Assembly (NCBI GenBank): GCA_034670405.1
Contig: JAXDDX010000012.1
Coordinates: 6,203,501 to 6,267,500 of the forward strand
Direction: 5' to 3'
DNA length: 64,000 nt
From: Hoplostethus atlanticus
Taxonomy: Eukaryota > Chordata > Actinopteri > Trachichthyiformes > Trachichthyidae
Shown here: positions 1 to 13,726 of the stretch, piece by piece
Layout of the letters: each line of letters begins with the position of its first letter
Numbering within the stretch: position 1 is the first letter of the stretch
Position numbers and translations under genes: made by a program
Notes under the pieces: model-generated
Databases searched by the model: none
What the model was told of the DNA's origin: nothing
Seen by the model: the letters and a program-made list of their open reading frames with translations, nothing else

Positions 1-196
1 AGAGAAAGGGAGCTATCCTGGTTTCATCAATCAAAAACTAACTGAAAAAATAGTTTATGGAAGAGTACAATATATGATATACATGACAGGTGTGTATATT
101 GTAATGAACTGTTTTATTTTGAGAGTGTGCCATAACCATAATAATCATAATAACTATATTTCAATTGAATCTATATGAATTAATGGCTTATTGAAT

Positions 197-236
197 GAAT
201 TATTATTGATAATACATTAATTATCAATAATAATTC
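197..236. repeat. Perfect 17-bp inverted repeat (hairpin)
   Basis: Positions 197-213 and 220-236 are exact reverse complements separated by a 6-base loop (214-219). The arms are almost entirely A and T, so this may be a simple AT-rich palindrome or the remnant of a short inverted-repeat element. No larger terminal repeats were seen around it. Confidence 0.75.
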
Positions 237-1695
237 TGAATGCATACTGTACCATCCATCACAGGAGAACTGCAATAAAAATCAAGAGACAATACAGTTA
301 ACAATATAGTTTTACAAACCAGCTGGTTGGGAATACAGCCGAAGACTACGCTCCACTAAAAAGGGTGTGAGGGCGCGGCCTTACAGACTGAGCAGATGGC
401 CTGGGTGGGGTAGAAACCATAGTGTCTCTTACTCATCTGACCTGAGAAGCAACAGCAGCCTCTGTGGCTCATGATTGTTTTTCCAATTCGTCCTGGGCGA
501 GTCCACACAGATCCACAGATAATCACAGGCACCAGGATCAAGGATTTAGACCTCAGAGGTTTCCACCAGACGTAATGTTCACCGTAGGCTCAAGACAGTT
601 GCAGTTCAGCTCAGATTAGCTCAGCTCAGCTGGGGCTCAGACATCTAGAGACTGACGTATAGCGAGAGAGAGACACAGGGGAAGAGAGCGAGAGAACAGA
701 GAGAGGGATGAAGACAGCAGATACATTTGAGTCTCCTGGAGGTAGGCACCATTTATCTATCTAACAGGTGGCTTTTGGTAGAACGCCCTGGAATACATCA
801 TGTGGAGATGAAACCGTTCTCACACTCATCACAGCTCTGACCTCTCCTTGATAGCCTCTCATTCACAAAGTTTTCCTGTCGTAGTGTTGTCAAAAAAAAA
901 TTGCTGCACTAGGCAAAAGTACACTCGCCTTATCAATCTAAATCCAAAATCCCACCCCCCCTATAGAGTCACCCTATTTCTCTAATTTAGTGTCAGGTAT
1001 GGTCACTGGTGGGAAATGTTCTCAGTGCACAGGAAGTAAGAATACAATTTTAAGAGCGAAATATAAACAGCAGTAAACAGCGGTGAGTGAGTGGCCCACC
1101 GAGGGAAGGCTGGACTCACCAACGACGGTTGAACCTAAAAATACTTTTTTTTTTCAACATTTCCTCCCATACCAGCCACTAAAAACAAGACATTTAGATC
1201 CAAGGAGCGTACAGTTCACTGATGTCACGTTGCATGACTCAGAAATTCAAACACTTATCTCCCATTGCCACCTGGGGCCGCAAGTCTGTCTCTGTTAATG
1301 GGGCATAAAATATTTCATAAGTTGTGCTGAGCAAACTAATAAGAGGCAGCATCTTAAGCATCTTATACATTGCTTTTTCCAGATTGGATACAATAGATCT
1401 GCAACACAGAGAAGTGCAGTATTGTCACACTTGCCTTGTTAATTCCAACACCAAAAGGCCCGTTGGCGCGGAGATAAAGTAAAGATTGTAAAGTAAAGTA
1501 TAGATTCAATTATCCGTTATGGGCTTCGTTCACACTGAACTGAAGACGAGGAAGTAAAAACCACGGGGGAAGCCGCTGAGTCTCATCAAATCACAGCCAG
1601 ATAGTTACAATATTCCAGTAAGAACTTTTCTTTCACAATATTGTAGCTATTATTACTGCTGACAATATTGTGTCCAATTGCTGTAACTCATAACT

Positions 1696-1740
1696 TATAT
1701 GGATACTACTTCAGTAACTTGGTGAAGTAGTATCTATATA
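1696..1740. repeat. Near-perfect 18-bp inverted repeat (hairpin)
   Basis: The arms at 1696-1713 and 1723-1740 pair with a single mismatch around a 9-base loop. The core GATACTACTTC and GAAGTAGTATC is mixed-sequence, so chance is less likely than for a pure AT palindrome. At 45 nt it is shorter than a usual microRNA precursor. A palindromic MITE end or a regulatory hairpin are alternatives. Confidence 0.7.
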
Positions 1741-2366
1741 AACTTGATTTGTTTCCTCTGCAGTTTGTCTTGCCATCTCTAATTCTTCATGTTGTACAAA
1801 CTACTTAACTCTCACCTATAAATGTTCAGTGTTTGGTCAGAATACTGTTTTATTGTAATAGAGAACAACAGTTTTACCTTTGGACTTTGGCTCTTAGCAC
1901 CAACATTGAAAGAGTTTGGTAAATGAAGAAATATAGATACAATTTCTCCATTTAGAGAATAAAAGCATTCACCTCAGTCAAGCCTGAAAAGCCTTTTGAT
2001 GCCCCAGTATTACTAAAGAGATCCCCCTGGAAAATATATTTATACTGAAATTAGCATCCTCATTTCAGGCTGGTTTACAACAGCTGACAGGCAAGTCACA
2101 GTCAGGCAGGCAGGAAAATCACCACAACGCGGATAGCTATTCAAAAATAAAACACAAATCCAAATTGGTAAGTTGGTTCAGTGGATGGAAGCGCTGTTTT
2201 CTCTCAACGTGAGAAGTCACATGGAGCTCACATGGAGGACCTCTGACCAGGGGACAGAAAACAGCCTGCCAGGCCTACTGCATGTTCCCTGAGGGCCCGA
2301 CCACTCCTAAGAGGTACGCTCATTTATAAGTGATGGAACACCAACACATTGCCACGTCACCAGGTT

Positions 2367-2368
<2 letters not shown>

Positions 2369-2405
<37 letters not shown>
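2369..2405. repeat. (CA)n microsatellite
   Basis: An uninterrupted CA dinucleotide tract of about 37 bases in the upstream intergenic region. Confidence 0.95.
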
Positions 2406-2407
<2 letters not shown>

Positions 2408-4486
2408 AGGCCGCTATGAGCTTTTGATTGACAGCTCAGAGGTTAATGCATTCTGCACATCGCTGTTCTCAGCCACTTATTATATCAAACGTGTTAGCCC
2501 ATCCTATTTGCACTTCATGAACCAATCAGAAGCCCTTATCCTGTAAGGCACTTTAAATGGCTCTTACGAGTGACATCTTTCACAAACGCTTCATGTTGCC
2601 CGAGGATGTTTGGTCGCCAGCAAAACACTCAAAATGCAAATCAGGAGGAATGCGTAAAATTGGAAATAAAGTTTTTATGTGTATTAGTTATGGTGGCATC
2701 AAATGCATGGGTGAGCAAGGAGCGGGAAAGCATGTAAAAAAATTCATTTTTTATGGAGTGGTGATTTCTGCAATGTGCAGCATGCCCTATGCATGTATAA
2801 TTCAGGCCCCCGGTGCCGCTCCACCACCGCGGCACGCTAACCAACCAGTCAGCAGTGCGGCACCGTTGGACAGGTGCAGTAGAGCACTGTAACATCACTG
2901 CATTGCTAAATACACGTGTCCCCCATCTGAACTACAAGAACAGTCAAATCACATCTCTATTACATTGTCATCACGCATACAGGTGAGCTGATGTGTAGTT
3001 GACCCCACATGTGCACTCAAACACACATCCAGTGTAAACACATGCAAACTCAAACACTTGTTCTTTCCCACACTCTTTTTTTTCCATCGCTGTATTTGTT
3101 TCTGTCTATGAAACTAGATCCCGCCACAAATTTCCCAAACAAACACAGCTATAAAACAACACTGATGTTGTTCGTTTATCTAAAACAACCCGACCCAGGT
3201 AATTCATCAAGCTCGGCTGGAGCACTAACACTCGCTTTCTGACACTGGCTCTGATTTTTGCTGCATGGGTGGCTTTGTGGCTTTTCTATAAATACTACAT
3301 GGAGGCCAGTCATCTGAAAGATAACCGCTGGGAACAATAACCTGGTAAATATTAGTTTTAAGGCAATAGATGTATGGTGCACAGGTGGGTCTGAATCAAA
3401 ATGACATTTATAATGATGGATCGAGTCTGCAAAGGAGAGCTCACAGATTTAATAAAAATGGAAAATTGTTTGTTTGTTTGCAGAGTTGATTGCCGACTTG
3501 TATATAAGGAAGCTACTATGCATCAGACCTGGATCAAACAGTATTTACAAATAATCTTTTGTGTTTGTTTTAAAGAGTAAGTGAGGCAAGTAGACTAAAT
3601 TGACTTTCAAATACTTGCCTGTGATTGCCTGAACTTTCTGACACTCACTGTATTGTCTGCTGTAGTGAGCCCCAATAGGATTAAAGTATAAAAAGTATTT
3701 GCACATACTATTTGATAATAGGGCTGCTGTAAACACAAGCTCCTCTCAGATTGACTGACCAATGATTCCTCTTCCCTTGATGTTGTTGTGCTATAGTATA
3801 ATCCTTCGTTAATGATATACCTTATCTGATAATCCTGCCTGATAAAGAATATGTCCACTCTTAATTCCCAGCCTCTTTTTTTCCCCTGAGGAATATTCCT
3901 TAATCCCCACCATCAACATGGAGGTCTGGGAGGTCATCTTTATTCTGTCTTGTCACTTGCTTTATGATAAAATGCAGCAGAAGGGGCCTTATCCCAAACA
4001 CAGACAGCAGAGAGAACAGCTTTCTGCAACAGAATGCTGTCTGATAAATGGTAGGCGTTACATGCAGCAAGTTGTTTGGAAGTTGCTTCCTTGGTTTGTT
4101 GAACACTTGAGTGGAAATAATGATGTTTGGGAATTATTATTTTTTTTATCTTTCTCAGCCCTGCACACTGGAGAGTGTAGCAGAGTCTGCCTCAGACATG
4201 AACACATTCTCTGGGGCCTCTAGTGTCAGGTCTGTAGCACAAACTGAAATAAGACAGCTTTTCACCACTATCATGCCAAAGAGGGAAAATCACATTTCAA
4301 ACTGTGAAGTTTTTACTTTCTATGCAGACAAAATGCATTTACCACAGTGATAAGAATGCAGACGCATTAACAGAGCCTCATTATGAGTGACATCAGTATC
4401 ATGTTCATACAGGAGCTTTTTCTAATATCACGTTACCATATGGGCTTGCCTCGTTCTCTGTGATAACATCATGAGAGAGTCCTTTG

Positions 4487-4500
4487 GTCACAGGGGGCAG
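4487..4500 (+). promoter_or_regulatory. Weak CTCF-like motif upstream of trpa1 promoter
   Basis: The core AGGGGGCAG fits the CTCF core consensus, but the flanking half fits poorly (about 10 of 14 positions). It lies about 50 bases upstream of the TATA-like box of the putative trpa1 promoter. Confidence 0.2.
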
Positions 4501-4550
4501 TGTCTTCCCTCCATTAGGAGACACAGAGGGTAATAGCTGTCTCCCCACAC

Positions 4551-4623
4551 TATTTAAAGCCCTTTTGCACTGGTCTGGAGAACATTCGGACTGCTCTGCT
4601 CAACACCAGCATCACCCAATACA
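4551..4623 (+). promoter_or_regulatory. trpa1: Putative trpa1 promoter and 5-prime non-coding exon
   Basis: A TATA-like box, TATTTAAAG, lies at 4551-4559. About 30 bases on, near 4580, a transcription start would be expected. The following 40-odd bases contain no ATG and end at 4623 in front of an ideal splice donor, GTAAGT (4624-4629). The next acceptor with a strong pyrimidine tract on this strand is at 6805, just upstream of the trpa1 start codon. I infer a short untranslated exon 1 spliced to exon 2 at 6806. No transcript evidence is available, so a different first exon remains possible. Confidence 0.45.
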
Positions 4624-6713
4624 GTAAGTACAGGATGTCTCTCTACTGAATGTTTTTTTTCATGTGATCTTTGTGATTAATTCATTAACTTAGCGTAGAT
4701 GACAATGTTCAATAGTTGTTTTCTGTAATCTTCTTCTGCACTGTGAGAAATGTGTTTCAGCTCAAAATTACATGTGCTCTTTCTCTGAAAATGGCAATTT
4801 GATTAGAATTTGATTGGAAACGAGTGTTCAAGTGTACAGTGTCACAGGCAACAAGTGGGTTGAATACACAGCGACATCGTTGAATGTCCTTAATTGAGAA
4901 ATTTCTGTCCAAATTTAATTTCATGAAGTAATAACTCATATTCCATAGGCCTGACCTGACCTACCATATCAACATAATCTAGTAATCTGGTGTGCTACAC
5001 TTAAATCAATTCCATTTATTTCCCTTGAGTGCTGATAATAATTTTATTATTAAACCATTTTAATAACACATAATACTTCAGTAATTCAGTTTAGCATTAA
5101 GTTATATAAGTAAACATTTCTCCCAAGGGTGTCACTAATAGCGTGAAATACAAACAATGATGAAATACTGTATGTATGTACAGTACAATAATAAACTGAT
5201 TGCAAGTTTGTTAAGTAACGTCACTGTGGAATACAATATCTCTGCCACCTGTTCTTACTGTTGGGAGAACGTATTGACCATTGGGGCATTTCTTGTACAC
5301 TGGGCTTCTTCAAACAGACGAGCGTTAGGCTCAATTAGTGAAACCAGCCACCCACATCCACTGCCGCTGCTTGGAAATGACAGTTAGGATAATGATGGTT
5401 ATGATCAGTTTAACTAAGTTATTGGACAATTAAGTTACATTTTCTAGCATCTTCTATCCGGTTCTATCTGGACTACACAGATGAAGGAGACACGCAGTAA
5501 AGTAGCTACTGATGTAGTACAGGTACATGCAGGTACAGTGGAGGCATTTGTTTTGCGTAATAGTTTATCTCAGTGTTTTCAAGTCTGTCAGTATTGATTG
5601 ATAGATACATTTACTAAGGTAAATTAATAATAATTACAATTAAAGTAGCTAATGTGGGTAACCTATATGGTCTTTCTGGCTCATGCTTTAACAGAAACCG
5701 TATGAGAAGAAACAATTTTAGATCTGTAATATGCAGAAATAGAATTGTTAAAAATGTATAACACACTTTAACATTTTGCCTTTGCCTGGTTTAATTAAAA
5801 TGAATCCTGTGGGGACCCCCTGAAGCAGACATCACATCCTAGCATGATTCTGCTCTTCATTTACCAGTCAAACCAATCCATTGCTAATCTGCAGAGCTGC
5901 CAGCAGAGAAGTAAATTAAATTGATTACTGTGGTGACCAAAGCCACCAAGGTTATAGTTGAGTATTGATCCCCTATCTGGAAAAGAGTCATTCTGCTCCC
6001 CATCGAGGCGCCACTGAGGGAGAAGGCTTCAGTAGAACCTGATGTGCGCATTATTGCATGAGGGTGAATATGTGAGGTTGCCGCTGGCCATCCTTGCATG
6101 TAGAAGTGCACAGAAAATCAAAATTGTGTGAATTAACCTAGAAACCAAATATAATTTCCACAAAATTACCCCCCATCCATACCGGGTGAACACAGCTGTT
6201 GCTTTGACTTGTGAAGAAACTGTGAGGTGGCATTTATCGACCACAGTAGTTATAAACCAAAACAATCTTAAATTCTTATGCAGCTACTGCGTCGGGTCAG
6301 AGGTGATTTTCTATGAGAATTCTCACCACTGCCATTTTCTGGTTGGCCTTTGGATGTGACTCAGGGGCTCATACAATACAATTACAAGGACTTTTTCAAC
6401 CTCGCTCACCCCGACCATTCCCAAGGACATCAGGGAGAAACTCAAACAAGCTGCCCCCCAGCTGTGAAGAACTTAATTGCTTTCCTCAACAGAAGGGCAT
6501 CAGCCTCCATACACTCGGTGGACTTGAATGCCCTCCCTGGTAAAGGCAAAGTCATCTGTACCCGCTTCCTCTCATGGTGAGAACAAACTATGGCTTAAGG
6601 CGTTATCCGCCCTCTCCATCGCAGAACACGGCATGCTCCGCTTGCATGTAAAGAAGGATTTATGTACTCAAATGAAACTGCCGTGGATTTGTTTTCTGCT
6701 ATTTTAGTATTTC

Positions 6714-6753
<40 letters not shown>

Positions 6754-6805
6754 ATATGTCTAGACACATGTCATTACCATTTAAACCCTTCCTCTCTGCT
6801 TCCAG
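4624..6805 (+). other. trpa1: Putative trpa1 intron 1
   Basis: This stretch runs between the GTAAGT donor at 4624 and the acceptor ending at 6805 (pyrimidine-rich, ends TTCCAG). It contains no recognisable exon. A (GT)n tract at 6716-6752 lies about 50 bases before the acceptor. Confidence 0.4.
6716..6752. repeat. (GT)n microsatellite
   Basis: An uninterrupted GT tract in the putative first intron of trpa1, close to the exon 2 acceptor. Confidence 0.95.
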
Positions 6806-6852
6806 TGCTTGTCTCCACTGAGTGACAGGCGTACATTGTAAAGGAGCTCCTG

Positions 6853-8071
6853 ATGAACTTCAGCAGGAACGTGGCCCGGCAGAACAGTTGTTACACGTAT
6901 GTGATAGACGAGGATCCACCCCTGACAAGCTGTAATGTATTTGAGGTGAGGTCAACGACGGTCTTCGGCAAACACTACAAACGATTTAGAATAAAAATAA
7001 AAATAAAAATAAAAATAAAAATAAAAATAATACATAAAAATGTGATAAAAATTAGGACACACATTCTAAAGAAAAATATGATGAACAACACAGAATAAAA
7101 AACATGGACACAATCAAAAACATTACATTATAATAGTATATAATATATAATAATATATAATATATAATAATATATAATTTCTATATAATAGAAACAAGAA
7201 CCAAGTCCAACAGTTGCCTTGTCTTTCCATCTCTTCAGATTATTATTACTATTATTTCTAAAATATGTCAAAAATGAGATTAGGTGGTTTTGGCGGTGCC
7301 ATGGTCTGTCAACTAACTATAAATATTTACAATATGAGGAGGTTTATGTAACCTCAATCCAAGCCCTGCTCAGCCTGACAGGAACACTGACTAGACGTCT
7401 ATATGAACCAGAGACCTGAGAACTCCAGTATTGTGTCGTTATGGTCCATGATATGCAATGTACAATAAAAATTACCATCATACAATCTGTGATGACATCA
7501 GGGACAGCCAAATGTAAAATATGTATAACATGAGCAGATAAAATCAGGGGAACAAAACTATGAAAAACAGTAGATGTTAAGAGTTGGTTCACTGGTGCTC
7601 CCACAACTGTGATTTGTGTTTGTGTTTGCGAATCTACAAGCATGTTTTTTCATATTTTAGTAGACTTAGCTCTGCTTCTCCGTGTGTATCTATTCTATTC
7701 TGCTCTTTAACCATCCCTACCTCTATCTAGTTGGCTTACGAGGGTGACCTGGCACTGCTGGAGAGCCTGGTGAGGAAGAGCCCAGAGGTCCTGAGTGAGA
7801 GCGATGAATCTGGAGCCAGTCCCCTTCATCACGCCTCAGCAGGGGGCCACGTCACCCTCATCCAATTCATCACCTCTGTCATCGACCCAGAGGGTGAGCA
7901 TGCCTCAGTCATCAATCATAAGATGCAGTCCAGCAAGTAAAAACGTGTATTGGAAATGTAACGTACTGTATGGAAGAGTATGTTTGATCTGTGTATGGTA
8001 AGGTATGGAGCGTTGCATCTGATGTTTATATGAGTCATGGGTGTATCTATGTGCGTCATTATGTACATGTT

Positions 8072-8103
<32 letters not shown>

Positions 8104-11100
8104 CATGCTCTTGTATGCCCTCCCTCCCAGAGGTGAACAGCTGTGATGAGCAGGGCAGTGTGCCCCTACACTGGGCGGTGGAGAGGAACCAGGCTGAGAG
8201 CTGCAGGGCCCTTCTGGACCTGGGGGCCGACCCCAACAGCCTCAACATGGCCCTCATGTCCCCTCTCCACCTGGCTATCAGCAATGGACACAACAACCTG
8301 GTGGAGGTGAGGAACTAGTATATCCATGAATCAACCATTGCATGAACAGTCCATTTTTTACTGAACCCTCTCCCATACACAGGAACACAGACAAATGGAA
8401 CATTTCAACCCAGTCCAGTCAACACAGTCCATTCAAACATGAACAATAAACAGGCTTCTGGAGCGTTTTGTTATTAGGGATGAACTCTGAAAGTGGCCTC
8501 TGTTTTCTCCGGGGCTTCTCCACCTCCTAAACAGGAAGGATCGATATAGGATAGCTAACAGGAATCATGTGCCACTTGTCTCATCAGGCCGTCTCTTGCC
8601 TCTCTCCCTTGTCTTGCTTGACCCGTACATACATTGATTTTTGGACTCCAAATGCTTTAATGAGTTATTTATTGCAGTGATATGTCCTGTAAACTATATT
8701 GGAGCAGCTGAGGTAGTTATCCTTAGTTGTACCTCCTGCACCACTCTGAGCTCAGTCCAGGGTTTTGATATACTTAGTTAGCCAAAAAATACAACTTGGT
8801 GGTGGAAAGGTGTCATGGCCCTTACCCACCCCAGAACACCTGCAAGGTAAGATGTCCTTTGCTTCCCTGCTTGTCTGGTTAGGGCGCAGGGTCAGCTAGG
8901 TTGCAGTGCCCCTGGAACAGGTATTGGCTTACTTAAGGATATTTTGACAGTTATGGCCACAATGGGGAGGATAGACATTTATGTTATCATGTCAGGACCA
9001 GCATCTTGTCACCTGGAGCAGCCGCTTCTGGAGCGTTACTCCCTCGTCACCTGACTGAGTTGTTTACGTTGACAAAAACCTGACTCAACATTTTACTTGG
9101 AAAGACCTTGGCCAGTAGTCCCCGATGCACTTGGCTGTTGGCCACTATCTCACACAGCTCCAGTCTGGTGCAGGACACAGGCTGCAGATATGAAGGAGAC
9201 ATAAGGACAGTAAGGACTGGATGATGCTCACTGTAAAGTATTTATCACCTTTCCCCTACAGCTGCTGCTGTCCTACAGTAGTACAGACAGCAACCTGCAG
9301 GGAGACCTTGGGAACACTCCTGTGATGCTGGCCTGCTCCATCAATAACTATGAGGCTCTCAGCATATTGGTATGTATTATAGCGTTCACACACAGATGCA
9401 TTCAATTTCACTGTCCATCTGTACCAGTCTATATAGGCTGTGTAGCTACATAAAGCAAGAGACAATTCGGTTTTTATTTTCGATTAATGGTCTGCCATTA
9501 CTACATTACATCACTATTCTGCTTCATACTGACTGCCAACCCACTGCAGCTTAACACCGGTCTTTTCTCTCTCTCCATCCATCCCTCTATCTGTCCTAAG
9601 CTGAAGCATGGAGCACGGCTCTGCCAACAGAACAAGCTGGGCCATTTTGCCATCCATGCAGCTGCCTTTGCAGGTGCAAAGAAATCCATGGAAGTGATCC
9701 TCAAGGCCGGTATGACACACACAATGATCTATCAGAAAAAATTGAAAGCGCTGACTATAATGAAAAAGGTTCCACAAGGCCAAAAAGCACATTACACTGA
9801 TGGGAGAATAGAGAGTTCACTTCACTCTTGCAAACTGCATTTGTAGCTTCCAGCAGCGACATTTTGCAGGAAAATGTTCATGCTAGTTTGTACACAAACC
9901 AGACACCACCGTCTGACACCATGTTTACCCGTAGTGGGAGGTCTGCTGGTTGAATCAAATGTTGTTGTAGAAATGTTTAGTCCAAGTACAAAATATTTGT
10001 GATATTTCTGTTATAGCTCAGCAATGGAATTAATGGGTATTCACATTCTTCAGCTATTTGAGGATCTACACTGATAGCCCACCATAACTAGACATGATGA
10101 CACTTTACTCGTTACCTTCTTCCAGTAAAAACAAGCTCAATAAACAATAAAGTCAAGTGAAGGAAAGCATCTAATGGAGTGTCTTGAAATTCCCTCTGAT
10201 CCCTAAAAAGTCAGCAATCAAAATAAAGGAGCTTGCTTACACCAACACACATTTACTAAAGCTCTTAAGCTCTCATGTCGTCATGTGAAATAAAAGTTAT
10301 TCACATTAAAGAAACAATTTATTATATTGTCCGTGGGCAGGGGAGGAGAACGGCCACACAGTTGAAGGCCACATCAACTATCTAGACAAGTCCAAGAGCA
10401 GCCCCCTCCATCTGGCTGTACGGGGTGGGAACATCGAGACCATCCGCCTCTGCATCGCTACTGGCGCCAAAATTGACCAGCAACAGGTATCAGCTTCACA
10501 GAACAAGAAAATGTAACATGAAATATCGATGTCGGTGTTATACATGCACGATATCTCACTTTTAAAAGTTTAAAAGTGGCCATAAAAGGCGTAAATGTAT
10601 TTGGCTGGCGACAGGCTACTCTTTCACCGCCGCTGCTTTACATTCAGTCCAACACACCTGGGAGCTTCCCATTACAACCGCTGTCTTCTACTGTTGGCCA
10701 CGGAGCAGCCTCAGTGGAGTAATTGGTGGGTTAAGTGCCTTACTCGAGGTCATTTTGACAGTAGTTGTTGAGGGAAGGAAAAGCTTTAGTCAGATTTTTC
10801 TAGCTGGTAACCCTCTTGTCACGAGCCCACTTCAACCTTCAGTCTACCGCTGCATTCAAAGGACGGCAATTATTACCCGTCTCTCCTGCTCTTCCACTCC
10901 CATTCATCCATCGAGTGCTTTGTCAGATTTCCATTGTTTCTCGATCTAGACGCATTGGACTGCACCTGTAAAGCATTGGACAAAGGATCAGACTCTTTGT
11001 GGTGTTGGAGCACGTCCGTCTTATCACGCCCATCTGGGAGCGATCCCTGCGTCTAGCCCTGGGCTAGTGGCCAGAGCTACAGCAGGAGTAGTGAGTCCAG

Positions 11101-13670
11101 TAATAGCTTCAGATGGCTAAATTGATACAAATTACCTCCACTTACATTGTGGAGCTGAGTGGAGCAATCGCTGGCCCACTCCTGCCAGTCCTGGTTATCT
11201 CATTAAAGGCTCACGTTACAGTTCTGCCCCCCCCACCCCCCCCCCCCCCCACCCTCCGTTCAGCCAGCAGGTCTGGAAGATAGTTTGCTAATGTTACACT
11301 AGGGAAGCGTACACTATACACTTGTGTGTGTACTGTGTCTGTCTAACGCTCTGTGTCACAATGTGTGTGTATGGAAGCAGGTACACTGATGTTTGTAGTA
11401 TTTGTGGCTTTTCACGACTACATCCGTGTATTTGTTGTTATTGCTGCCCAGGTTGACAAGTCCACAGCGCTCCATTTCGCCTGCACCCAGGGCGCCATTG
11501 AGGCAGTCAAACTGATGCTGTCCTCCTATGGCCGAGTGGAAGACATCATCAACCTACCTGATGGGGCGCGTCAGACCCCTCTACACAGGTGGGCCCCCTG
11601 TATCCCTCTATCCTGCTGCTGTACTTCATCCATTTATCCATTCATGCTTTCATTTATTTACTTTACTTACTTCTTTTATTTAAGTGCAACAAATATCGCT
11701 ACTTGAAATGTGTGTAATTGTTGCAAATGGTTGGAAAAGCTTTGTATGTTTACAGTCACACGGTTTTAATTGACAGCGCCAATTCATTGATAGTGTCTCA
11801 CTGTAATGATTTGGGTTATTATGGTATCTATGGTTACTGTGTCCACTGTGGCTCATGCTGTGCAAAGATGGAAATCAATCCACCCGCACAATATCAACAT
11901 CGTAACCCTGTGATAAAAAGGAATGACATGGATATAAAACCCGAGGGCACGGCTACTAGATGGCTGAGTTTTAATTTGAAACAATAATAAAGATATGCTC
12001 ACCATGTTAACTGATGTCTAATTAAAATAGCACACATTATTGTTGACTGTACCCTTCCTCATCAGAGAAACACTAAAAAGGAAACACATATAAATCATTA
12101 TCAGCAGTCATAAGGCTTTTTGGCACCAAGTCAACCAGCCAGTGACAAGCGGCTGGCATAGCTAGTGTAACCTATGACCTTTGATATACAAAAGCCATGT
12201 TCCCTCCTGTCTTGAGACATAAGGCCGTCTGTGGTTAGGAGATCTCTGGATTATCAACTGTGGAAATTGTCCCTTTCCACCTCTTAAGTCTCTCTTCTCA
12301 ATGCAAAATGTCACTGGAGTACTAAGAATTGGTTGTTAAAGTGCGTCATGAAAGTGAGTCATTGTAGTGATAAATGTAACCGAGGAGAAAAATCGGTTTG
12401 TTATATCATCTCTCATGACAGAATCATCCTAATGCTCTTGTGTCACAGGTGCTGCGTTGCTGTTGTAGGCTACATATGGACTAGCTTACAACAAATGTGT
12501 GTTTACTTTTCCAGGGCCATTGTATTTGACCACACAGAGCTGGCAGAGTACCTAATTTCTTTGGTAAATAAGGCACATACACAACACACACATACGCACA
12601 CACACACACACACACACTACACAGCTGTTATTAAGCAAAATGGGATGAGGTTCGTTCCATCCAAACTCTTTCGCCGATACTGTCACACTCTGTCTGCTGC
12701 TTATTGTAACTGTGTTAAAACTTCGATGCTCCAGGTAAGACCTCTTGAGATGAGGTGTTTACATCATTTTCTGTCCTGTACTGCGCAAGTTCAGTTTGGT
12801 GTTTGGCATGATAGTAATTGTGGATGTGCTGTGTGTGTCCTGCTATAATCGGTGTTTTGCTACTGTCTTGCCACACTCTTGCTACTCTCCTGCTGGCATG
12901 TCATTGGAGATTCTGTCCCTTCAGGAAAGTCCTGTCCTAAATTTAGCGTGTCTAGTTTATTTAGTGGTATCGGAGAAAGGAAAACAGCATTTTTCAGCAG
13001 CAACTACTGCAACATAAAAAATACAAGCCTGTCAGTGTAATAAAATCTCATGTAATAAACGATGGTGTTCCAGGTGAGACTCAACTTAACAACCTCGGTA
13101 TTGCTCTGCAGAGGACTGTCTTACAAATCACACACGCTGGCCAGCTACACCGCTACAAGCATGTGTAAAAAATGATCTCCACTACTCATTAGTTTCTCAA
13201 GCTTGGATTTCACATAGTGATTGGTGCTGTTATGCCACTTAGCTGGGCATGGTTTCACTAGAGAACTGTAGCAATTCAATAGGAACTCTTAGCTCAGTAA
13301 GTGTTGAAGCTGCTACATGAAGCATGAAATGTGTTTGGGATTTATATTAAAATGCTACGCAGCACATTTAAGTGTGATATCTTGTATTTTACTGAGGACA
13401 TTTTGAGTTGTTTGTGTTTGCACCTGGTCTATACCGTGCCTCTGTGATTGGAAAGGCTGAAAGGTCAGTTTAACAAGACTAAGGTTTGAGGGCGTTCTTT
13501 CCTCAGGGTGCAGACATTAACAGCATAGATTGTAAAGGAAACTCTGCCTTGCTGCTGGCTACGAGCTGTGGAGCATGGAGAACTGTGGCCCTGCTACTCT
13601 CTAAAGGTAAGCTGCTGCACTTCACCATCAGCAATGCTCCAATAATCTGCAAGGTGCCTGATAACTCTGG

Positions 13671-13726
<56 letters not shown>

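Larger units (their letters stand above)
1..4480. other. Upstream intergenic region, no gene recognised
   Basis: I see no convincing coding exon in this stretch. It is AT-rich and contains two hairpins and a CA microsatellite, listed separately. The longest minus-strand open frame near the left edge (357-589) has no recognisable domain and is discussed among rejected items. In human, the gene upstream of TRPA1 is far away, so an empty stretch here is expected. Confidence 0.5.

Noticed and set aside
357-589. Minus-strand open frame of about 77 codons, cysteine-containing (GCCCFSG, ICSVC)
   Set aside because: It ends in a stop and could be a last exon, but there is no good acceptor, no recognisable domain and no partner exon. 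A frame of this length is common by chance.
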